A DNA stretch of 64,000 bases from Gilliamella apicola (GTDB lineage Bacteria > Pseudomonadota > Gammaproteobacteria > Enterobacterales > Orbaceae), in NCBI RefSeq assembly GCF_000599985.1, contig NZ_CP007445.1, forward strand, positions 1,674,001-1,738,000, in the 5' to 3' direction. Below are positions 18,420-27,330 of the stretch, piece by piece. The stretch's first letter is position 1, and each line of letters opens with the position of its first letter. Both the position numbers and the translations under genes were made by a program. The notes under the pieces are model-generated. The model ran no database searches. It was not told the DNA's origin and saw only the letters and a list, made by a program, of their open reading frames with translations.

Positions 18420-18655
18420 CAAATTATATTGACCTAAATTTGAAAGAATTAAGAAAAACCAATATTCTTTTTATGAGAGCTTATTCTTGTTGGCAAACTA
18501 AAATAAAAAATTATTCAAACAGGAGTTTATTACTATCCTCAATTTATTATATTTGCCACCTTAGAATAATCATCTGAAAGTGATGATGAAATAACCCAAA
18601 TTATTTTAGCTAATGAACTAATATTGAAACTAAGACAATCTCACAAATTTTAAAA
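18420..18655 (+). pseudogene. Remnant of an unknown gene, paralogous to the one at 58.8-59.3 kb
   Basis: A 700-base region with no intact gene. On the plus strand, fragments in shifting frames read RAYSCWQTKIKNYSN, then YYYPQFIIFATLE, then ESDDEITQIILANELILKL followed by a stop. The same pieces in the same order are seen near 58.84-59.15 kb (FAHSRWKLKCQIIL, then EEITQRITFAYELKIYI). The DNA string ATAACCCAA also recurs. It looks like a decayed copy of a small protein gene. The family is not recognised. The remainder of 18255-18855 shows nothing. Confidence 0.4.
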
Positions 18656-18855
18656 AGTAATCTTTCATCATAAGAGCAGTGCCAACTAAAGGTAGCTAAT
18701 AACAATTGAGATCTCTAACTCAAAGCGGTTTTGAAAAGATAGATAATATAATCTTTTTAGTTGAAAAATTGATAATCTGTTTTTTTGATACCTAGTAAAG
18801 GAAGCTTTATTTTTAATAAAAGGCTAGTAACTTACTTAAAAAACAAATAAGCCAT

Positions 18856-20391
18856 TTAATGGCTTTGGTTATCTAAGCAATATAGACTGATAAGTTGTTT
18901 TCTGTCAACTTTGCCAATGTGAGTCATGGGCAATTCATCAATGATATATATTTTTTTAGGCATTTGGTAACGTGCAATTTGTGGTTTTAACCAATCTTTT
19001 AGGGTATCTTCGGATTGTTTTGCATACGCAGCTAATACCACAAATGCCACTAGTCTTTGACCAAATTCTTCATCATTAACACTAATAACAGCTAAATCGT
19101 TAATGTCTGGATGATTAATTAAAAATTGTTCAATTTCGAATGGATAAACATTTTCACCACCAGAAACAATCATGTCATCAATCCGACCATTTAGGTAATA
19201 ATTGTTTTCTCTATCTTTTTGAGCAATATCACCAGTAGCTATCCAGTTTTTGCCTTGAGTTGACCATGCACATTTGATATAGAGTTCACCTTTTATTGCG
19301 TCCTCTTTACCATTATTCATTAATTTTGTTGATAATCCTGTAATTGGTTTACCTATGGTTGATGGGTGATTGATTAAATCATTCGGAGTTGCAATCATGC
19401 ATATTCCAGCTTCCGATGTACCATATAAATTATATAATACTTCACCAAGTTGATTAATTGTTCGTTGAACTAATGTTACCGCAATTGGAGCACCACCTGT
19501 GATGATGCATCGTAAACTGCGCAACTGAGTGGTGGAATAGTTCATCATTCGACTGAGCATTAAAGGAACGAGCGTAATAACTTCAATGTTATATTTATTA
19601 ATAAGTTGACAAACTTTCACCGCATCAAAGCGTTTATTGATAAATATAGTAGCACCTAATAATACCGACATACACAATGTTGCAATACCAAAACCATGGT
19701 AAATAGGTGTTGCTATGTAAACTCTATTATATTTACTAAGATTAAGTTTCATCAACAATTGATAAAAAGGACTTATAAAATTTTGTGCTTTACTATTGCG
19801 CCCTGCCATTTTAAAACGACCAGTCGTACCACTAGTTAATACAGTAAGTTTATTAAAATGGGTAACTTTAAGATTACTAGTATTGGGTAAGCTATTATCA
19901 TTCAATAGCGAGTAAATGGAGACTTGATCAGGATGATCTATCGGTAATGATTTAACATCAGTTAAGGTAGAAATTTGAGGATCATGTATAATCCAATCAA
20001 ATTTTACGGCATCTTGTATATTTTGTAATTGATTGACGGAAAGTTCTGTATTAAGCAAGTAAATATCTGCACCCAACCGCGCAATAGCAAAAAGAGTATG
20101 AATCATAATGGTATGATTATTTGCCATTATCGCTATTTTTTGATGCGGTTTTATGTCGCAATGCATAGCTAGTTTTTTAGCTAAATGTTGCGATTGCGTA
20201 TAAAGTGTATGATAAGTTATGCAATTGTCATTTTCGTTAATAGCAATTTGATTTGGACTTAGTTTCTGACGAATATAGAGCAATGCCATTAAATTCATGC
20301 CTACTGAACCAAAACTCATTAATAGATGCCAAATTCCTTTGAAGGTAAAAAGTTTAATGGTGTGCAGTGCTTTGATGGCTTTTATCATCAT
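18856..20391 (-). CDS. AMP-dependent acyl-CoA synthetase/acyl-AMP ligase
   Basis: A 511-aa ANL-superfamily enzyme activating a carboxylic acid as acyl-AMP and, usually, acyl-CoA. Core motifs in order: TVLTSGTTGRFK (P-loop, A3), YNLYGTSEAGIC (A5), WIATGDIAQ (A7), GRIDDMIVSGGENVYPFEIE (A8 hinge) and the C-terminal catalytic lysine region THIGKVDRKQL. The first 45 residues include a hydrophobic helix. The start is the ATG that overlaps the stop of the upstream dehydrogenase gene in ATGATGA, so the two are translationally coupled. The third A3 position (Arg-Phe for the usual xP) is slightly unusual. The acid substrate is unknown; medium/long-chain fatty acid is likely. Confidence 0.85.
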   Translation of the reverse strand: MMIKAIKALHTIKLFTFKGIWHLLMSFGSVGMNLMALLYIRQKLSPNQIAINENDNCITYHTLYTQSQHLAKKLAMHCDIKPHQKIAIMANNHTIMIHTLFAIARLGADIYLLNTELSVNQLQNIQDAVKFDWIIHDPQISTLTDVKSLPIDHPDQVSIYSLLNDNSLPNTSNLKVTHFNKLTVLTSGTTGRFKMAGRNSKAQNFISPFYQLLMKLNLSKYNRVYIATPIYHGFGIATLCMSVLLGATIFINKRFDAVKVCQLINKYNIEVITLVPLMLSRMMNYSTTQLRSLRCIITGGAPIAVTLVQRTINQLGEVLYNLYGTSEAGICMIATPNDLINHPSTIGKPITGLSTKLMNNGKEDAIKGELYIKCAWSTQGKNWIATGDIAQKDRENNYYLNGRIDDMIVSGGENVYPFEIEQFLINHPDINDLAVISVNDEEFGQRLVAFVVLAAYAKQSEDTLKDWLKPQIARYQMPKKIYIIDELPMTHIGKVDRKQLISLYCLDNQSH

Positions 20392-21167
20392 TTTCTCTTT
20401 ATGTAATAACAATTTATTTTAAACCAGATACCATTAAACAGAACACTTGCTAGTTGCACTATTATCGCCCACCAGGGTTTATATTGGCGTTTTTGTGTTT
20501 GTAATAAATAACCTATAATCATGGCAGCTTGTTTTGGTTGCAATGCAGGTAGGTTTTGATAGACCTTGGTTGGTTCGATCATTCTGGTTTTTACTAAAGG
20601 CAAATAGACTGTTGATACTTTGATTTGCTGATTTTGTAATTCAGGCATTGCTGAACGTAGCCACTGATCGAATGCCGATTTTGAGGCTTGATATGCTGAC
20701 CAATTGACCGTTGGTGCAAATAATACATTGACTGCCGAAACGTTAATGATATGCCCTTTACTTTGCTGCAATTTTGGGATAAGAGCAAGGCATAATTGAA
20801 CTGGAGCTAAGTAATTTAATTTTATGGTTCGTTCAAAATCGTGCAGACGATCTAACGATTGCATGATCGGACGACAGATCGATTTGCCAGCATTATTAAT
20901 AAATATGTCTATCGGTAAAGTTTTTATATATTTTATAAATTCATCAATTTGTTTTTGATCGCGCAAATCAGCTACATAGATGTCAACTTTTGCTTTGCTC
21001 ATTGCAAATTGTTTTTTTAATTCGCACAATTTATCACTGGTGCGTGCAACCAATATTAGATTACAGTCAATCTCGGCTAAAAGATAACAAAGTGACTCAC
21101 CTATACCATAACTAGCGCCTGTGATAATGATAGTTTTATGTTGCAATCGCTGCGTTAAGCGGTACAT
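20388..21167 (-). CDS. Short-chain dehydrogenase/reductase (SDR)
   Basis: A 259-aa classical SDR. NAD(P) binding is shown by TGASYGIGE near the N-terminus, NNAG in the middle, and the catalytic Ser-Tyr-Lys by the SAVN stretch followed by YQASK. I start at the ATG 15 residues before the TGASxGIG motif. The frame extends 37 codons upstream to a TTG (21278), which would add a hydrophobic stretch (LLLKCVVLIKLLNFLLFFV) that could anchor the protein in the membrane. Neither start has a good ribosome site, so the N-terminus is open. Coupled by a 4-base overlap to the acyl-AMP ligase gene, suggesting they act on the same acyl substrate. Confidence 0.82.
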   Translation of the reverse strand: MYRLTQRLQHKTIIITGASYGIGESLCYLLAEIDCNLILVARTSDKLCELKKQFAMSKAKVDIYVADLRDQKQIDEFIKYIKTLPIDIFINNAGKSICRPIMQSLDRLHDFERTIKLNYLAPVQLCLALIPKLQQSKGHIINVSAVNVLFAPTVNWSAYQASKSAFDQWLRSAMPELQNQQIKVSTVYLPLVKTRMIEPTKVYQNLPALQPKQAAMIIGYLLQTQKRQYKPWWAIIVQLASVLFNGIWFKINCYYIKRK

Positions 21168-21498
21168 GTTAGGTTTATGTACAAAAAATAGCAAAAAGTT
21201 AAGCAGTTTGATCAAAACAACGCATTTCAATAATAAATGATGTGAACGACAGTATAGAATTAACAATTGATAAGTCAATAGGTTATTGATTTTCTGTCAT
21301 GCTATTATTTATTCTCATACATTAAGTAATTATCCTGATTGGACTCTTTAATTAACATTGAATTATAAGACAGGCTGTCTTCTGCAAAGGAATTATAATC
21401 GGTAATACTAATAATCCTAGAATATCACAATCAATTTAGTTCTTTAGAAAAGCAAGAATGTATAAACATTACTTGTAAATCTTAATATGACTGGATAA

Positions 21499-22125
21499 TT
21501 AAGGCTTTGAAACATCTTGTTTTGCTTGATTAATTACAGCTTTAATAATCCATTGAGAAAGTGATACGATATAAGAATCATCTAAATTCCATACATCTTT
21601 TAATACTGTAATTTGAGAACCAAAAATAATCGACAAAGTATAAATTAATTTATTATTTAGCTCATCATTTAACTGTGATTGTAATGGTTTTAGTAAATTA
21701 GAGAGCACTTCTTTGTGATTACCACGTACAAATTTTTCAGAACTATTTGATGATGTTGAACGCTCAGTTGCCCATTGTTGCAAGGATAATTGCATGGCAG
21801 CTCTTATTGCCCCCTCACGTTTTATCATTTGAGTAAAAGCAAATGATAAGAAATCGTTTACTTTTTTCCCTATATCCTGTTCATCCGATTGCCAATGTAC
21901 AATTGGCTCAAGCGAATAGTCAACAACAGCCGATATTAAATCATTTTGGGTAGGGAAATAGCGATAAGCGGTTGCTCTTGAAATTCCAGACTTATCGGCT
22001 AATTCAGTAATGGTTAATTCATTTCCTTCATCTAAAATACTTATTGCAGTATTTATTAAATGCTGAAATGTACGTTTTTTAACGCCGGTATATTTTTGCC
22101 GTGATACTATTTTTTGATTATCCAT
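21499..22125 (-). CDS. TetR-family transcriptional regulator
   Basis: A 208-aa one-component regulator. The N-terminal DNA-binding domain contains LTITELADKSGISRATAYRY (about residues 37-56), a classic TetR helix-turn-helix; the C-terminal 140 residues form the ligand and dimer domain and are not recognisable. It is divergent from a 119-aa unknown gene, and a perfect palindrome (22181-22198) lies between them, the expected position of an autoregulatory operator. It also lies upstream of the SDR/acyl-ligase pair on the same strand (about 330 bases to the SDR start), so it might control that pair too. Confidence 0.88.
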   Translation of the reverse strand: MDNQKIVSRQKYTGVKKRTFQHLINTAISILDEGNELTITELADKSGISRATAYRYFPTQNDLISAVVDYSLEPIVHWQSDEQDIGKKVNDFLSFAFTQMIKREGAIRAAMQLSLQQWATERSTSSNSSEKFVRGNHKEVLSNLLKPLQSQLNDELNNKLIYTLSIIFGSQITVLKDVWNLDDSYIVSLSQWIIKAVINQAKQDVSKP

Positions 22126-22180
22126 ATTATTTTTTTATAATTTATTGCACTTTATAATTAAAGTTGTTATAGTTAATTAC

Positions 22181-22198
22181 ATGAGACATAAGTCTCAT
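22181..22198. promoter_or_regulatory. Candidate TetR-type operator
   Basis: Perfect inverted repeat ATGAGAC-ATAA-GTCTCAT in the divergent spacer, 55 bases from the tetR start. Size and symmetry suit a TetR-family dimer. Confidence 0.6.
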
Positions 22199-22275
22199 TT
22201 CTGTTATACACTGTTTCATTATATGAGTTATTTAGTAAAAGTATGGAGTCCTATTTTATCTTTTAAGGAGCTTTA

Positions 22276-22635
22276 ATGGCGTTACCAAATACGATTTACT
22301 TAGTCACAACAGTAAACATTAAGTTGAGAGAGATGGTAGCTTATATAAAAAAGCCACTCAATCCCAAAAAACTTACTGTTAACGTCGTTGATAATTCAAC
22401 TCAACCTCACCAACAAAATCACTTTGTCAATTTAACTTCCGAAACAATAGCAAATTACCATATAAATGGAAAAAAGGCTATTTTTTGTTCTAATAGAAAA
22501 ATAGTTATGTTCGTAACGGAGGTATTGTTCAATTTATTTATTAAGTTGGTTCAAACAGGTTTAGGCGCGATTTTTGGTTTAAGTGAATATTTGATAAAGC
22601 AAGGGAAAAGCTTACATTATAGCAACATAGGATAA
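22276..22635 (+). CDS. Hypothetical 119-aa protein divergent from tetR
   Basis: Starts at ATG 8 bases after a strong AAGGAG, so it is very likely translated. The protein opens MALPNTIYLVTTVNIKLREM and ends with a hydrophobic, possibly amphipathic, segment (FVTEVLFNLFIKLVQTGLGA). No known domain is recognised. Its position across a palindromic operator from the TetR gene suggests it is the regulated target. A terminator follows at 22773. Confidence 0.6.
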   Translation: MALPNTIYLVTTVNIKLREMVAYIKKPLNPKKLTVNVVDNSTQPHQQNHFVNLTSETIANYHINGKKAIFCSNRKIVMFVTEVLFNLFIKLVQTGLGAIFGLSEYLIKQGKSLHYSNIG

Positions 22636-22772
22636 TGAATATATTTTACACTATTATTCAGATTTAAAACGGATTTGAGAGTAAGTTAAATGCAAGGGAA
22701 ACCAACAAAATTGCGTTAAAACAAACAACAAAACAAGTTAAATCTATTTGACACCAACAATAAGTAAGGCAT

Positions 22773-22801
22773 AACGGTGTAACTTTTTTAGTTACACCGT
22801 T
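22773..22801 (+). terminator. Rho-independent terminator after the 119-aa gene
   Basis: Perfect 11-bp stem AACGGTGTAAC / GTTACACCGTT with a 7-base T-rich loop, followed by ATTTTTATC. The 22636-23015 spacer holds nothing else that I can identify apart from the doxX promoter region. Confidence 0.75.
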
Positions 22802-23015
22802 ATTTTTATCTAGAAATATATATTATTAAGCTTTTAAAAAGCGTAAATATAATTTAACTAACTCAGTTCAATTTTCGTTAGTACCTTTACTAATGATTGT
22901 TATCTGTGAGACAATCTCAAGTGCAGTATCCTATGTTGTAAATAAGTAATAGCTTTTGTAATAGATCGCAATGATTTTAATTATTATTTTGCTAACTTAA
23001 TATAGGAAACCCAAA

Positions 23016-23426
23016 ATGAAAGAATATCAAACTGATGTAGCAGCATTTGTATTAAGAATTGCTTTAGGTATGATGTTTTTAGCCCACGGTTTTACCAAAT
23101 TACTTGTACTCACTCCAGAAGGTACCGCTGAGTATTTCCATACTCTTGGATTTCCAGGATTTTTTTCTTATATTGTTATCGCTTTTGAAATAGGTGGTGG
23201 TGCATTGTTATTATTAGGTATTTTAACTCGTGCAGTTGCATTAATTGCATTTTTTCAACTTGCGATAATTACCATTGTACATTGGGCTAATGGTTGGTCT
23301 TTTACTAATCCGGGAGGAGGTTGGGAGTATCCTGCATTTATGTCTTTAGCTGCTTTTAGTCTTGCTTTATTAGGTACTGGTCGGTTTAGTGTTTTATCAG
23401 GTAAAAAATATACACAAGCCATTTAA
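23016..23426 (+). CDS. DoxX-family membrane protein
   Basis: A 136-aa inner-membrane protein with four helices. DoxX-family features are the N-terminal FVLRIALGMMFLAHGFTKLL, the middle AFEIGGGALLLLGILTR and the C-terminal WSFTNPGGGWEYPAF. E. coli relatives include YphA and YqjF; some members take part in thiol/redox membrane complexes, but the role is generally undefined. ATG start after ATAGGAAACCC. A 5'-truncated second copy lies 1.1 kb downstream. Confidence 0.88.
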   Translation: MKEYQTDVAAFVLRIALGMMFLAHGFTKLLVLTPEGTAEYFHTLGFPGFFSYIVIAFEIGGGALLLLGILTRAVALIAFFQLAIITIVHWANGWSFTNPGGGWEYPAFMSLAAFSLALLGTGRFSVLSGKKYTQAI

Positions 23427-23442
23427 ACATAATATATTCCGT

Positions 23443-23485
23443 TTTTAGGAAAGGTAAAACTAAGTAACTATTACCTTTCCTAAAA
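23443..23485. terminator. Terminator after doxX (bidirectional)
   Basis: 15-base arms TTTTAGGAAAGGTAA and TTACCTTTCCTAAAA (23443-23457, 23471-23485). It lies between convergent genes. A degraded copy, TTTTTAGGAAAGGTAAAATA, follows the truncated doxX copy near 24823-24860. Confidence 0.75.
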
Positions 23486-23501
23486 CATTTATATTATAAA
23501 A

Positions 23502-24377
23502 TTAATTATTAATTTCAATTATTAAAAGATCACCCTGATCTTTCAAGAAATATTCATCATCTTGAGGCGCTCGTAATGACATCATACGATTATCACCTAT
23601 TTCCATAGTATCGCCAGGATTCATTGTCGCTTGACTTTGTCGCAAATAATTTAAAATGTTACTAAATATATCAAAATAATACTCACTTTCCTCATAACTA
23701 TTGGCTAATGCAGCAAAATTAGGTAAACCAAACTTATTAGCACCATAAGTGCGCATCCAAATACCTTTAATATTTTCTATTTCATATTTAACAAAACCAC
23801 AAAACAATAAAGGTAAACATGCCACTAAAGTGGTTAAACCATCATTTTCCGAAGCTAATGCATTAATAAAGTTAACTGGCAATGAAGTATGAGCATCTTC
23901 ATTAATTACGGCTAACGCATTAAATTGTTCAAAACATGCCGCTAAATGAGTTAAAGCTAAATACTGCTCTAATACATCTTGCTCATAGCCGACATAATAT
24001 AATAACAAATGACTATCACTTTCATAAATTTGTTGTTTTATTTCTTGACCATAATTAGCAGGAGTAACACATAATTCTAATACATCTTTAGGATAAGGCG
24101 CATTTAGGCCATATATTCTAATAACATGTTTTCCCCAACTCACTAAAAGACATATGCCCTCTTCGAGTTGTCCGAACGGCATTTCATATCGAATATCCTT
24201 TATGGTCGGATCAATAGATTTAAGTTGTGTTAATAATTTATCGTTATTAATATCAAGTGCACCTTTAAACACAATAGTTAAGCCAACGGGACTATCAATA
24301 TCAGGATTTGCAATAATCGAATTACCTATTTGTTTTGATTCTGATTTTTTACCAAAAAAACGAGAAAATATACCCAT
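23502..24377 (-). CDS. DUF4261 domain-containing protein
   Basis: A 291-aa, probably cytoplasmic protein. It starts MGIFSRFFGKKSE, a short basic amphipathic start often seen in this family, followed by a DUF4261 region over most of its length (GICLLVSWGKHVIRIYG, LTHLAACFEQFNALAVINED, GIWMRTYGANKFGLPNFAAL). No catalytic residues are evident. Such proteins have been noticed beside type VI or immunity-type loci, but no effector is visible here. The gene sits between the complete and truncated doxX copies. Confidence 0.65.
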   Translation of the reverse strand: MGIFSRFFGKKSESKQIGNSIIANPDIDSPVGLTIVFKGALDINNDKLLTQLKSIDPTIKDIRYEMPFGQLEEGICLLVSWGKHVIRIYGLNAPYPKDVLELCVTPANYGQEIKQQIYESDSHLLLYYVGYEQDVLEQYLALTHLAACFEQFNALAVINEDAHTSLPVNFINALASENDGLTTLVACLPLLFCGFVKYEIENIKGIWMRTYGANKFGLPNFAALANSYEESEYYFDIFSNILNYLRQSQATMNPGDTMEIGDNRMMSLRAPQDDEYFLKDQGDLLIIEINN

Positions 24378-24485
24378 TTTATATTCCTGATTAAAACTAT
24401 TTTAATTTAAATGCAATTTTGTACTTTTTACAGTAATTGATGTTATAAAAGTTAACGAGCAATAATATATACTTGCTTATATTAG

Positions 24486-24803
24486 GTAAATATTTTATTT
24501 GTCATTTTTTACCATTGTAAATTTTTTTCATTACGCGGTTTACCACGTTTTTTGGCTTACTTAATTATCGCGTTTGAAATTGGTAGTGGTATATGTTTAG
24601 TTTTAGGATTATTAGTTCGCATTATCAGCTCTCTAACATTTTTGCAGATGATTGTAGTTAGTTTCATTCACTCGACTAATGGTTGGTCATTTAGTAACGA
24701 AGGCGGTGGTTGGGAATATCCAGCATTTATGTCTATAACTGCTTTTAGCCTTGCTTTATTAGGATCTGGAAGATTTACTGTTTTAATCAGAATAAAAAAC
24801 TAA
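24486..24803 (+). pseudogene. 5'-truncated second doxX copy
   Basis: The open frame (no ATG; first stop upstream at 24483) encodes KFFSLRGLPRFLAYLIIAFE and the rest of a DoxX protein through WSFSNEGGGWEYPAF to the stop, closely matching the last 95 residues of the gene at 23016-23426. The first 40 residues, including helix 1, are missing. The downstream hairpin region is also copied. A TTG at 24552 could start an 83-aa product, but that would lack the N-terminal half, so I call it a pseudogene. Confidence 0.75.
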
Positions 24804-24898
24804 AAAAGATTAAATATTACTAATTTTTAGGAAAGGTAAAATAAACAAGTATCTTTCCTGAATCCTCATAATTAATAACATATTATAATGTCTATGAT

Positions 24899-25840
24899 TT
24901 AAACAAATGTTAATAAAGGTTTATTGTTTCTATGAGGTTGTCTATAGGTTTTTATCGCTTCTTGCCAATCATAAAATTCAAATAAATTTGCTGTATTTAC
25001 ATCACTTGCATCTAATATAGACCATATATCATCAAACATCTTTAACCATTGATCTTGACTAATTAGATTTAAATAATGTCGGATATGAAACCAATGAACT
25101 TTAGGTAATCGCTTTTTAGGTTGAAAAAAAGTACCAGAAAGCAAACCATACGAGACAAATTCACTTAAATCAGGCATATGATTCAAAATTGTTTCAGCAA
25201 GTTCGCCGCCAACCGCATCAAAAACAATATCAGCATGAGCAGCAAAATATTCTATAGCTTCAGTATCATTTTGATTTATATTTTTAATACCATATTTATT
25301 ATAAAATTGAACATGATTATCTGAACGACAAATGACAGTTACAAATAATGCTTGCAAATTTACTGCCCATTTTCATATCAATTTTGCACAATCAGCTCCG
25401 CCAGCAGTAACTAAAATATGTTTTCCTTGTGGAGAATAATGTTTAAGCATTAACCAAGCTGCGACAGGATTAATATAAGCTCGAGCAGCGATAGTATCAT
25501 CAATTGAATCTGGAACTTGAATAGCATATTTCGCGGGTGAATCAACGAAATGTTGCCAAGTTCCTTCTCCTCTTAAAGGTAACACACGTTTTCCAATCAG
25601 ATGACGATAAATTAAAGGAGCCTCAATCACCTCACCTACTCCCTCATAACCAGCAATTTGTGGCAAAATTATACGATGCTTATAAGCACCTGTAATTGGA
25701 ATAAGATCTGAAGCATTAATTGGTGCATATAACATCCGTACTCTAATGTGATTTTCATTTAAGTATAATTTATTCAAATATTCAAGAGTTAATACTCGTT
25801 CAGGTATACCAAATTTTCTATAAAATAATGCAGCGTTCAA
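24899..25840 (-). pseudogene. MDR-family quinone/enoyl reductase interrupted by an in-frame TGA
   Basis: Two frames, 25373-25840 and 24899-25357, are in the same phase and together make a 313-codon medium-chain dehydrogenase of the 2-enoyl thioester reductase/quinone oxidoreductase type: MNAALFYRKFGIPERVL start, substrate domain with YAPINASDLIPITGAY, cofactor domain with HILVTAGGADCAKLI, then TGA (25373-25375), then KWAVNLQALFVTVICRSD and FDAVGGELAETIL. Homologues carry an ordinary residue (Ala/Gly-like) where TGA stands. The rest is intact, so decay seems recent. The Rossmann GGA-type loop is atypical (GGADCAK where many have GANSAVG). Confidence 0.8.
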
Positions 25841-26069
25841 GTTTGCTTATTCCTATTTTTTATCTTTACTATGACTAAAAAATTATAATATTAAATTATT
25901 TCATACTTAAAGTTTCGATAATCATCTGAAAATAAAACTATTATTTATTTTGTTACTATCTTTATAATAATTAATTCTTAATTAAAATATATTATGTTTA
26001 GTAATTAAAATAATTTATCGACCATTACATTTTTGACAATCTGATGTTAATATAAAAGGTAACATATTT

Positions 26070-26837
26070 TTGAGTAAAACCATGAAGATAACGAACAAAA
26101 TATTACAATCTATAAAAAATGACATTAGTGATGAATGTATTATTTATTTATCTGGTCCATCTTCGTTAAAAACTCCCGAAAAGATATTACGAACAAATAG
26201 TATTATAGCGGTAAATGGGAGTGTTGGTTTTTTACAAAATAACAATATACCTGTTTTTGCCTACATTGTTTGTGATGGTTCATACTTCGAAAATAATAAA
26301 TCTCTATTCTTTAAATATTCTTCATATAGCAAATATACTTTTATTAGTCCAAACGTTTTTAATAGAGCAAGTCCCTCAGAAAAAGAAAAATTACTAAACT
26401 CATGTTTTATAATGAAAGATCTTTGCAAATCTAGAGGTGGACCAGGTAGAAAAGTTAGATATGCAATTAAATCCCTAATTTACAAAGAAGTTTTTATAAA
26501 ATGTTCTTATTCAAGAAAAGTAAAAACTATTGGATTTTCAACTGATATTTCCTATGGCCAATTTGGCAGTGCTACAGTTGCATTTACCGCATTACAACTA
26601 GCTATAACGTTAAAGTTTAAAAACATTTACTTTTCAGGTTTGGATATGAAAGGCAAATGCCAAAGATTTTATAAAGAAGAGATACCTCAACCAACTAGTC
26701 TCCCACAAGATTTTGATTTAATATTAGAATCATTTTCATTTTTAATGCAAAAATCTTACGGAAATATTTATAATTTTTCAGAAGAAACCGCAATTCCTTA
26801 TGAAGTTATTCCATTTATCAATGTCAATACGATATGA
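26070..26837 (+). CDS. Probable LPS core sugar transferase, WaaZ-like
   Basis: A 255-aa protein without signal peptide or membrane segment. The pattern LSGPSSLKTPEKI, then SIIAVNGSV, and IGFSTDISYGQFGSATVAFT followed by FKNIYFSGLDMKG resembles WaaZ, which adds a third Kdo to the LPS inner core, and related DUF115/motility-type sugar transferases. Start is a TTG about 10 bases after AAAGG; an ATG four codons later is an alternative. It stands alone, away from other LPS genes, in a decaying region. The general role (surface glycan synthesis) is moderately supported; the exact reaction is not. Confidence 0.5.
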   Translation: MSKTMKITNKILQSIKNDISDECIIYLSGPSSLKTPEKILRTNSIIAVNGSVGFLQNNNIPVFAYIVCDGSYFENNKSLFFKYSSYSKYTFISPNVFNRASPSEKEKLLNSCFIMKDLCKSRGGPGRKVRYAIKSLIYKEVFIKCSYSRKVKTIGFSTDISYGQFGSATVAFTALQLAITLKFKNIYFSGLDMKGKCQRFYKEEIPQPTSLPQDFDLILESFSFLMQKSYGNIYNFSEETAIPYEVIPFINVNTI

Positions 26838-26849
26838 ATAAATTTATCC

Positions 26850-27330
26850 CGTATTTAATATTAATGATTCAGTAAAATCTTCAACTTTTTGATGGCTTTT
26901 CTTGGCTTCTACTAAATTCATATCATTGAAAGTTTGATCATAAATTGAGATATTATCATGATCGCCATTTTCATTTTGACTCTATTGCCAATATTAAATA
27001 GGAAGATTCTAATACATTCCAGTCTTGATTATGCTCATAATTATTACTACACCTTAAAACACTTTCCCGATAATAATTAATTTCTAAAGATTCTGTTTGA
27101 GGTGTTAACCAATTTATTTTTGGATCGTTTAGTGTGTTTTTATGTTTATAAAATCTATGTCATTCTATGACATTATCGAATTGCTTTGTCTCAAGCCACT
27201 CTCCGTGTATCAAAATTTTCGAGTTTCTACTTTTTATAAATTCAATCGTTGTAGGTGCTATCAGAAAGACAGACCAAAAAAGCACAGAATAACTTTAGTA
27301 ATATATAACCAAATATCGAAGCAAATTTAC
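26850..27330 (-). pseudogene. Degraded unknown gene
   Basis: On the minus strand a protein-like sequence runs through several disruptions: IEFIKSRNSKILIHGEWLE, then FDNVIE followed by TGA, then NDPKINWLTPQTESLEINYY and NQDWNVLESSYLILAIESK followed by a frameshift, and finally NENGDHDNISIYDQTF through LVEAKKSHQKVEDFTESLI to a stop near 26853. At least one nonsense and one frameshift mutation are visible. The family is not recognised. The rest of the 26838-27667 spacer (27340-27610) shows nothing. Confidence 0.5.

Noticed and set aside
24552..24803. Separate 83-aa DoxX gene starting at TTG
   Set aside because: Family similarity continues upstream of the TTG without a start codon, so it is a truncated copy, not a small gene.
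25373..25375. Selenocysteine reading of the in-frame TGA
   Set aside because: The position is in the cofactor domain where homologues have a small ordinary residue, and no SECIS-like hairpin is evident directly downstream; a nonsense mutation is simpler.
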